Shown piece by piece: positions 55,395-64,000 of a stretch of 64,000 nt of DNA (position 1 is the first letter of the stretch; each line of letters opens with the position of its first letter). Location of the stretch: NCBI GenBank assembly GCA_034770075.1, contig CM068382.1, positions 89,361,192 to 89,425,191 on the forward strand, read 5' to 3'. The DNA is from Aralia elata (taxonomy: Eukaryota; Streptophyta; Magnoliopsida; Apiales; Araliaceae). The notes below the pieces were generated by a model that was not told where the DNA came from, ran no database searches, and saw only the letters and a program-made list of their open reading frames with translations. A program made the position numbers and the translations under genes.

Positions 55395-57385
55395 CTTGGT
55401 ATAAGAGCTAATAGGTTATAAATCTTAAGTAAGAGTACCTTAGGTTATAACCTTAGATAAAGAAAGAAGAAAATACTAAGAATAAACTCGAATGAGGTGA
55501 AATGATTAAAAATTTAGCTTAATGCTATAAATAAAAGGTACTATGAGATAGTACAAAAGAGTTATAGAATACGGATTAAAGAAAATTTGTATTGAGCAAA
55601 GAGCAATCTAGGATTGGGTGAGATTTCAATTGAGGACTCATGTGATAGCTGAGTTGTACAAACCTTTGTATGGGCAGGAGTTTTGTGCTTAGTTTAACAA
55701 CCACTTAGTTTATGATATTGATAATCGTTGAAATGTTGGTGTCGCACTATCGGTATACGTATGGTGAGAAGGTGATTCTTTTCTCATATGTATATTTGAT
55801 AATCAGTTCTTAAAACTCATACTTATGATAAGTTTGTGACTCATAATCATATGGTATGTTCTTGAACCCCTACGCGTATAGGCAGTCCTTGATTGGTTCT
55901 TGGACTACGTATTGCTGGGATAAGTTCCTAAACTCATATTTTTATGGCAAGCTCCTAAACACATAATGTGTGGTAAGTTTGATGAACTATACTAGGGTAT
56001 AGGAATATTATAGATTTAGAACTGATTATTTTTAATATATTAAGTATTGGTGATAGAATTGTATAGTGGAGCAAAGGAGAAAGTTGAAGGTGATGAAGGA
56101 GATATGGATATTCCAAATTTTCTAGCTATGTTAGATTTCAAAGTTTATTGAAATCGTGCTGGTAATTGCACTATTGTGTTTTTAAAAATATATTGGGTCA
56201 ACTTGTTGAACCAAAAAGTTTTAAAAAGTTCAGTTGTTTCCTATGTCTATGCTAATTGTTTTGGCTCGACAAAGTTAAAAATATCAAAAGGTAGTTTATA
56301 GTCATCAATGCATCATTAATATGATGTAGATATGACAAATGATGGAGTCATCAATGCAGTCTAACCTAGTGTTGGATGTGATCTACGGATCGTCAACCCA
56401 CTATGGTATGATATAGTATGATAAAGTCATAAAACGACGGCATCCTCAACGTACTATTAAACAGTATGATACTATGACGTCATAAAATGATTTTTAGTAT
56501 TTTAATAGTTAAAGAGTTGTCAAATGCCATTTGAATCAGCTAGACATAGATTAAAATATTTTATAGAACTGTCCAACTAAATTGATTTGGTATGGACTCC
56601 AGAACATCCCTGAATTGGGAAACAAAATTTATATGCCGAGGTGGATGATGAATGCAAATGTCGTTCCTACACGTTACTGTTTATCAACATAGTGAATTAG
56701 GAAATTCTATTTACGTGAAATAGTGATGAAGCTAACATGGATCAACATAGGGTATAACAGGATGATCACCTACGTGTCCGTAAGCATATCGGTTTGCAGA
56801 TGAATTTCTATTAAAGCCTTTTCAGAAACAAAGTTTATGGTCTTTATGACCCTTAGCATGATGCAAAAAGCTCTTCTTAAGCGAATCTTTAAAATTCCCG
56901 AGTTATTCATATTGCTTCACAATTATTGAACAATTATGGAATTTCTATTCTAAAAGTTGAATATAGAAAGGATGATGTTCCTCAGAAGAAAGTAGGTCGT
57001 AGAATACGGCAATTTTAAGTGAATCCTTGAAGAAGGAGAAATGTTAAGTCATGAGAAGTAAAGATATTTGGATCATGAAATTGATAGGAAATAGTCATGT
57101 AAAAATTAAAAACGTATAGAAATGCAAGATTAAGTCCAAGAATTTTAGGACTTTTAGAGCATTAGAGAAATAAGTATGAAACAACAAAAAGTTATTTGGA
57201 GATGCATGTTAATGTGTATATTAATATGTGTTATGTGTGGAATTTTGTGAAAATAATATATTTATTTATCACAAAATAATACCGCTAAGAGGGGATCATC
57301 GTGATCGAGAGAGAATAGACCTAAACCGAGTAGGTAAGGTTCGGTACTGTGATTCTAGGGACGAAATCCTTATAAGGCGAAAGAA
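55395..57385 (+). mobile_element. Tekay-like element: degenerate internal region
   Basis: A PBS, TGGTATAAGAGC (55397-55408, one mismatch to the usual iMet site), follows the 5' LTR by 2 bp. Near the right end CTAGGGACGAAATCC and a purine tract AAGGCGAAAGAA precede the 3' LTR, a layout typical of Tekay/Del chromoviruses. No gag or pol motif is left in about 2 kb. The stretch 56640-56870 is similar to an LTR segment of the same superfamily (GATCAACATAGGGTATAAC, TCGGTTTGCAGATGAATT), so an LTR fragment is embedded here. Confidence 0.72.
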
Positions 57386-57717
57386 TATAACGTTTTGAAT
57401 TTTTGAAGTATATTAAAACAAGAATTTAAATAAATAAAATTCTTATTATGTGATAAATTATGTGAATTGTGCAGCATAAGCGAATATATGTTGTGTAATG
57501 TGGTAATTTATAGAATAATAAATATATTATTATATATTTATTATATGTAAATAAATTGTTAAGAACTCATACAAAAAGGAAATAATTGATTTATGTATGC
57601 AAAATTTATTGTACATATTAAATAAAGGATATTGAAATAATTTATGAAATTAAATTATTTTAATATAAGAAAATTATTGCAAGGTATATATTATCTTATT
57701 TTAATTAGAAAATGAGG

Positions 57718-57778
<61 letters not shown>

Positions 57779-58290
57779 TACAAAAAAAGGAATCTAATGG
57801 AACAGAAGATGTTTGGGGAGCAAACAAAAGTTTCGTATGAAGCAAATGAAGTAACAATCAAGTAGTAGAAATCTATAAGTTTAAGTCCAAAGCTCAGCTA
57901 TGCCTTCTCTTTTCCCTGCACACCACCTAACCCTCCTTTGCCCAGCTCCTTGTCACGCCTCTCCCTGCCCAACTGCTGAACCCAACTCTTGCTCGGTCCA
58001 GCCATTCAATCCTTCTTTGTTCACTTCAATCAATAAAAACAAGAATTAATGCTTACAAGGGACAAAGTTACAGTTAAATTTGCAAGCAAGCATACAAAAA
58101 GGTATATACAATATTAGTATTATGTTTTGTGAATTTCCATAATAACTTGAATTAGTTAGTTGGTATAAATAAAAATTGACTGTAAAAAGACAGTTAGTAA
58201 TGCCCATATATGGATTTGTCTATTATAACAATTGAAATCTAATGTGAAGTGTGTTTAGAAACTAAGGAAATGGAAATTGAGCAATGCTGG

Positions 58291-58334
<44 letters not shown>

Positions 58335-59945
58335 TTAGTAAGTAAATAGTTGATTATGTATAGTCTTGTTATGTAAATTGCTTGTTGTGGACTGAGGTAG
58401 AGCCTTGGTGTATAGTTGTTATTGTGCGAAGCAATAAGGTTGGCGAAAATGGTTTGAATACGTAGCCCTAACCCTTAGAAATCAGTCCACAAATAAGTTG
58501 CACGCGTTATGTTCGTAAAATAGCTTAAAAGAGTCATTTCGGCTAAAAACGTATAATTTAGCTGAACTGAAACCCAAGATAGGTATGTACATCCTCAATA
58601 AGAATAATTTAAGAACCTCGTGATATTAAACAATGTCGGAACGTGTTTTAAACGAGAAAAGAAAACTTCAAAATTAGTGTGCGCGCCCATTTTTGACTTG
58701 CTATTTGGACTGATTATCAGAACCGAATTGGGTGACCCGTATTTTTTTAAATAGTTTTATATGCCATGTATAACATATTTAAAAATGGGAGCAATCTGAC
58801 ATGTGAGCTAAGAATTAAAATTGTGCAACATAGTTGTGTCGCAAATGGGGCTGCTGCACAGCAGCAGCAGCAGCGACAACTGCAACAGTAGTTGGTTGGG
58901 GGTTGTTTTGGCCTCTCGTTTAATGCGTTTAAATTACCCAAAATGTTCAGTTAGTATATTTCTAAAATAAGAGGGTATACCACCTATATCATATCCAAAA
59001 TCCATCGGGAACATATTAGAGGATTAGAAATTAAAAATGTGCAAAACAAGCGTCAATGCATGGAAGGGTTGGCGGCCTAGCAAGCCCAGGCAAGCCTAGG
59101 CAAGGCTGCCTAGCAAGCCCAGACAAGGCTAGACTGTCCAACCATGGACATATTTCAATGTCGCTATGTGATTTTTGGGGTTTTTTTAGAAATTTGGTCT
59201 ATAAAAGTGAACCGATGTGAATTTATAATAGCTATACAAAACGTAAATTTGATTAATGTGCGAAGAAACTATAAATGCGTTACGAAACTAAAAGTTTATA
59301 TAGGAAATAGAAAACGTCCATGTAGTATATTATGAACAATGTATAAGCTAAAAGCATAACGGTTTTATATTTGAAATCCGTTTTGAAATATTTTTGTGTC
59401 TAAATAAAAGAATATTAAAATGACTTATGGGAATATATAGGTATATGTGTTCATATTGTAATCTCAAGATTACGAAGAAAGTACAAATCATCTATGAAAT
59501 GGGTTATAGATAGTGTATAACCTAAAGGACGTACTAATTTGTATTTCAAAATTAAAGCCATTTTGAAATATTTTGAATCAAAAGCTATTATATCAAATAA
59601 AAGTCTAAAAGATTCTAAATGGAGATGGTTTTCAAAATCCAAAATGAAATCAAGAATTATGGTTATGTATATACATGGGATATATATATATATATATATG
59701 GAAATTTTCTCCAGTGAACCGGAGAAGACGAACTAAAAACGAACCGGCTATAACAACGGTTTTGTTTGTCGCTATAGCATAAAAAACCGACGGTTAATGT
59801 TTTAGCGACGGTTTTGTCCGTCGCTATAGCCGGTCCATCGGTTTTGTGTGCTATAGCGACGGACAAAACCATCGCTATAGCCGGTTCGTTTTTGGTCCGC
59901 TCCCAGCGGTTCGCTGGAGAAGCGGACTTTATATATATATATATA
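57386..59945 (+). repeat. Tekay-like element: 3' LTR, truncated
   Basis: Starts TATAACGTTTTGAATTTTTG (first G changed to A). It matches 5' LTR parts 48201-47271 (reverse) and then 53156-54430. It is interrupted by MITE B (59700-59930) at a (TA)n tract equivalent to 54391 in the 5' LTR. After 59945 no LTR similarity continues, so about 0.96 kb is missing. It carries (TA)n tracts (57719-57766, 58293-58331) and a GCAGC island (58835-58900). Confidence 0.87.
59700..59930. mobile_element. Small MITE family B, copy 2
   Basis: About 231 bp, 85-90% identical by eye to 46980-47210, same orientation. Ends GGAAATTTTCTCC and AGCGGACTTT. Flanked on both sides by (TA)n. It contains AGCGACGGTTTTGTCCGTCG and CTATAGCGACGGACAAAAC. 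The short ORFs that cross it are shadows. Confidence 0.88.
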
Positions 59946-60353
59946 AGTAGTGGATTACGAACCAAAAGAATTCCATCAAAGCTTTATATAGGATAATTTA
60001 GGAACAAAAATAACATTTTAAAGAAGAATATAGCCATTGAAGTAAAAGTCACTTGCTTTTAGGTAAGTGGAATGCACTATCGCTTAATTTCAACGGAATT
60101 GAGTTAATTTGCTATATTTATGAAACCACATGGGGTTAACTTTTAAACTATAGGATCATGGTTACAAGTAATTTTTAGTAAACCACATGTGGGTATTTGC
60201 AATTTACTCTTAAGAAAATATTTGAACAAAACTTGAAAAATATGGATGAAAAAAGATATAAGAAAAAATAGTGGTAGAAAGTGGAGAGAGAAAAGAAACA
60301 GATAAATTTATTTTTATTTTAAGATGTAACACAATTTCACTAAAAAGAGACAT
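59946..60353. other. AT-rich stretch, nothing recognised
   Basis: Sequence right of the truncated LTR. No ORF, repeat end or motif stands out. Confidence 0.5.
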
Positions 60354-60613
60354 TCTCTCCGTTCCCAAAAGGATGACTGAATATACAAATTTTTTTTGTT
60401 CCCAAAAGGATGAGAAGTGCATAAAGTGAATAAAAACTAAGTCATTTAGTAGGGTCTATTAGTATAAAAAAATAAAAGTACCCATCACTTTATATATATA
60501 ATGTTGAAGGCAACTAAGGATAAATTTGAAACGTTTTTATTCTCTTTTCTCTACTTTTATTTTTCTTAATATATATGTCAATTGTACTTTTCTCATCCTT
60601 TTGGGAGGGAGTA
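60354..60613. mobile_element. Stowaway-like MITE
   Basis: Terminal inverted repeats CTCTCCGTTCCCAAAAGGAT and CATCCTTTTGGGAGGGAGTA, the second matching the Stowaway consensus (CTCCCTCC...) next to TA. About 260 bp, AT-rich interior, no coding capacity. The left end is slightly degenerate and an internal copy of TTCCCAAAAGGATGA lies near 60400. Stowaway elements are mobilised by mariner-type transposases. Confidence 0.8.
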
Positions 60614-63202
60614 AGTATTTAATAGGTTTGTAATCTGATTATTTGCATTATGTTTATAATTTGGTATATGTTGTATTAGATTTTCATTTGGTTTTAATTA
60701 ATTAGTTGTTGGTTTCAAAAAAGATTATTTACTTATTTATGCTTTTTAAATTATTTTTAATTAGTTAATATGATGTCTGGGAAATAAATGAGTTATTACC
60801 TATATTTGAACGTTGCGACATGTCATTATTTTTTGTAATTAGAAATTAAATACTAATGCCAGATAGGATATTTTAATGGTCAATGTTAGTCAACTCATGA
60901 TTTCTAACGGTTTCATGAAAAATAAAATCTCTCTATTAGCTTCGTTATTTTATATGCAAAAAAAAATTTGTTGATTATTAAAAATAAAAAAAAAGTTAAG
61001 GAGTTGATTGATTTTTAACGTTATTTATCCTTTAAATTTATAAATATGCACAATAGAAAGACGAGTTACTTGTCGCGCGGTATGTAAAATCTGACGAACT
61101 CGACTAATGAAATCGTGTAGGGATGTGGGTAGTTTAATATCCTGCCCGCTCCGGATGACATCATTAATATGGTTATGAAGGTTAGGAGGGTAGACTAAAA
61201 GGAGAACATTGTAATGCTGAAGTACTGAGTGCGATAGTAGGGTATTTGTTGGAGACACAGATTAAGATGGTGATAGGAGGGCAGTGTTGGATGAATCTGT
61301 TAATGCGTTAACAATACTGGTGCTCTCGTCACAAGAGTTAGATGCGTAAATTATGTGGGATAAAATAAAAAGTTTATAAAATTTAGAAGAATAAATAAAA
61401 AATATTAAAAATTTAATATTAAAAAAAATAAAATAATAATATATCTAAAATTGTAAGAGAAAAAAATAAAAATAAATAAATAAATAAAATAAGAGGTTAG
61501 TAATCCAAAATCACCAATCGTGCTGACAAGCCTCACATAAGCTTTATAATATAAATAAATAAGAAACTCATTTTCTATCTAGGTCAGCCAGCGATTAGAA
61601 AAAGAATACAATTTACCATATGAGTAGTCTATTTTGGTTGAGTTTTTTTAAGAGGGAATTGATACTTTTATAAGAATATTTGATAGTTTCATATTACACG
61701 AATAGTAAATGAAATTTACATTCGTGTAAATAAAATCTTATAAAAATATCAAATTTTCTTTATAAAAATAACACTTCCCTTTTAATAAATTCATTAGTTA
61801 TTAAATTCATTATATTTGCAATGTCATTCAATCTTTGACCAGAAAATGATTAAAAAAAAATCTTATTAAAGAGCTGTGGCGGGTAATCGCTCAACAGCCA
61901 GTAGTTATTGAACTAATTTAATAGTAATAAACTAATATTATCCTTGAGTTTCAAGTTTTGGTTTACAAGATCTTATCCTCTTTCGTGTTTGCTAACTTCA
62001 AACTAGTTTTAATCCTAATCGCAATTGCTCGGATCCTAGTCGCTGACTTTGAAAAGTCACCTAGGTAATGTTAACTGTAGTATTGACATGTGGCCGGCCT
62101 AAAGTTTTAGAATTTAACTATATAAGTACAAACTTGGTTTTAATAATTTTTAACTTCACAAATTTTTTACTCTACTTTTTGCTTTCCTATCCAAGTTGGT
62201 ATAAGTATCATTCAAATTTATAATAATTAATTATATACTATTTAAATTTGTAAATTGTTCAAAATAAACCCTAACCTATTAGAAAAAGGAAGATGTTTTT
62301 TATTTTTATCTCTAATAAGAAAAAGAAGTCCTAAAAGAATTTTTATTTTTGGTCCTACTAATTTTATTACAAGTTTTTTTGTCATAATTTTATGTAATTA
62401 AGAAAGTGTATCTTAAGAAATTTTATGTAAGGTAATTTTCTTAAAATTTTACCATAACTACAACTATCATCTTAAAATTATAATCAAATATTTATCATAC
62501 ATTTAATTGATTATACTAATAATTAATATAATAAATCATTATTTATGTCACCCGCGTTTCGCATGAGATTCGTCAGTTAATTTGTCTATATCAATTTCAA
62601 AGAATTGTATTTGGACAAAAATATGTCGATTTTATTTTGAGCATATACATCAATCAATTACACATGTATTGATATTAATTATAGACTATGCAATTTTGTT
62701 TACTTTCAATAAAAACAATGTTTTTCTTTTTCTTTTTTGGTAATTTATTTTGAAGAACTCTATCATACACTGGGATGCTGGGAAAATTAATTTGTTATAT
62801 TTAGACTTTTGACACTTCAATTTAGACCTAGTCTCAAATTTGTTCTTCATATTTCGTTTTCAAACATTTAACCTTTAAATGTGATACTTTAATCATTTTG
62901 TTGACTTTCATCCCAAATCAAGTACACGCTTTCTTCTAGTACTGATTTGGCCCAATTGATGGGCACGTGTATAAATTTGAAACTTTAAATTAACGGTTAG
63001 AAATTGAAATACGAGGAACAAACAAACTTGAAACTGTGGGTTACTCAAGGGAATAAACGTAAATCCATTCAACTGTTTTGTGCTGTCTGGTTCAAAATCC
63101 GGATAAAACTAAGACAATGCTTTGGTTGGGGGGAGAGAAGGAAAATTTTGTTTAAGTCAAAAATTTCCTAATGATTCCAAGAGTTGAAAGTAAAATAATT
63201 AA

Positions 63203-63280
63203 TACATGGAGACATAAATGTCAAAAGAGATATATTAACCAAACTTGGAAATATTTTATGATTATTATTGCCAAAACTAC
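63203..63280. repeat. Direct repeat, copy 1 of about 80 bp
   Basis: ATGGAGACATAAATGTC, then CCAAACTTGGAAAT and TTATGATTATTATTG; repeated at 63492-63580. Confidence 0.75.
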
Positions 63281-63360
63281 TTGGGTAGTTTATCAAGGTC
63301 ACTAGTATCTTTGTTACACCAAAAGAAAAAGCATTTTTTTTTTGATATTTTAAAGTAGTT

Positions 63361-63456
63361 GATATTGTCAGAATAAAAATAATATTATCAAATAAATAAA
63401 TATCCCTCGAATAATTACAAAAATTTCAGTACATGTATATTTATTCTGACAATATC
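63361..63456. repeat. Inverted repeat with 17-bp perfect arms
   Basis: GATATTGTCAGAATAAA (63361-63377) and TTTATTCTGACAATATC (63440-63456), loop about 62 bp. It lies between the two copies of the direct repeat. Confidence 0.9.
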
Positions 63457-63491
63457 ATTTTGCTATAGCAATACCAGCCATCAATTTTAAT

Positions 63492-63580
63492 AAATGGAGA
63501 TATAATTGTCCAAAAGATTATATTATCTTCATATAGATTCATACCAAACTTGGAAATGTTTATGATTATTATTGACAACT
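63492..63580. repeat. Direct repeat, copy 2
   Basis: Counterpart of 63203-63280 with small indels (an extra ATCTTCATATAGATTC). Confidence 0.75.
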
Positions 63581-64000
63581 ACAATAATAACGCACTAGAT
63601 TGAATTATTTATATTATTTTAATATTATTAAGTTTTTTATTTTTATTTTTATCTTTGTATTAACTATTTCATAACAACTCATGCAGCTATATTTTTACTC
63701 CTTTGCAATTTGATACCTCAAAAATATGGGATGCAAAGTGTTACGTTTTAAAGTATAGAATGTAATGTACAAAATGAGATAAACTTATCAAAATAATGAA
63801 TTTTCAGTTTTGTATATAATTGTACATAGCACAATAATGAAATTTCAGACGCAATTAGAAGATTGTGATCACACACTATACACACGGCTCTAAGATGTAA
63901 TTACTTAAAGTTTTGGATTAAATTAAATTCTAGATAAATATACTTATTCATAGTTATTCGGGATGGTTCTCTCTTGTTCTCCTTTAATAGAACTACTGTT

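Larger units (their letters stand above)
60614..64000. other. AT-rich intergenic DNA
   Basis: No gene recognised. The minus-strand ORF 61025-61258 (78 codons) has no motif I can name. Repeats in 63.2-63.6 kb are listed separately. Confidence 0.5.

Noticed and set aside
61025..61258. 78-codon minus-strand ORF
   Set aside because: No recognisable motif, no related neighbour and surrounded by intergenic sequence; not supported as a gene.

Overview
The window looks like repeat-rich, AT-rich intergenic DNA from a flowering plant, probably a eudicot. The evidence is a Ty1/copia Sirevirus with a tRNA-iMet primer site, several solo LTRs of Tekay/Del (chromovirus) type, MULE and CACTA remnants, a Stowaway-like MITE, long (TA)n runs, and decayed fragments of a plant Pin1 parvulin and an F-box-associated protein. 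I see no intact host gene, no RNA gene and no CRISPR array. Nearly everything is transposable elements nested in one another.

Layout: 1-1582 is AT-rich flank. 1583-10035 is a Sirevirus-type copia element on + with a complete 2.06 kb 5' LTR, PBS, gag and pol broken by stops and frameshifts, several polypurine tracts and a 3' LTR cut to about 0.97 kb. 10.37-10.70 kb is a direct repeat of 0.82-1.16 kb. 10864-11615 is a TIR-bounded segment holding a Pin1-type parvulin pseudogene. A CACTA-type terminus starts at 11616. 13115-13680 is a decayed GRF zinc-finger gene. 14.5-24.1 kb (minus) holds the C-terminal exons of a MULE transposase, split by a solo LTR (14950-22662) that itself contains a second solo LTR (15837-20487).

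24123-44844 is a third LTR (minus). It is interrupted by an LTR at 24663-30735, which contains another of the same family at 27082-30249, and by a minus-strand non-autonomous Sirevirus at about 33.17-42.2 kb. That element keeps one LTR, a PBS and one long decayed ORF but shows no gag or pol. 44845-46168 is a small host-like island with an F-box-associated fragment.

46169-59945 holds a solo LTR and a degenerate Tekay-like element. Both were cut by one inversion of about 6-7 kb whose ends lie in foldback MITEs and (TA)n tracts. Undoing the inversion rejoins both LTRs and restores the solo LTR's 5-bp target duplication. 60.0-64.0 kb is AT-rich with a Stowaway-like MITE and small repeats.

The interest is in transposon biology and genome rearrangement, not host function. 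The best leads are the MITE-associated inversion, two MITE families sitting in (TA)n microsatellites, a gag-pol-less Sirevirus full of a short motif in both orientations and of covarying hairpins, a stem-loop conserved in seven LTR copies, and a captured Pin1 fragment. All alignments were done by eye, so identities and boundaries are approximate unless a target duplication is named.
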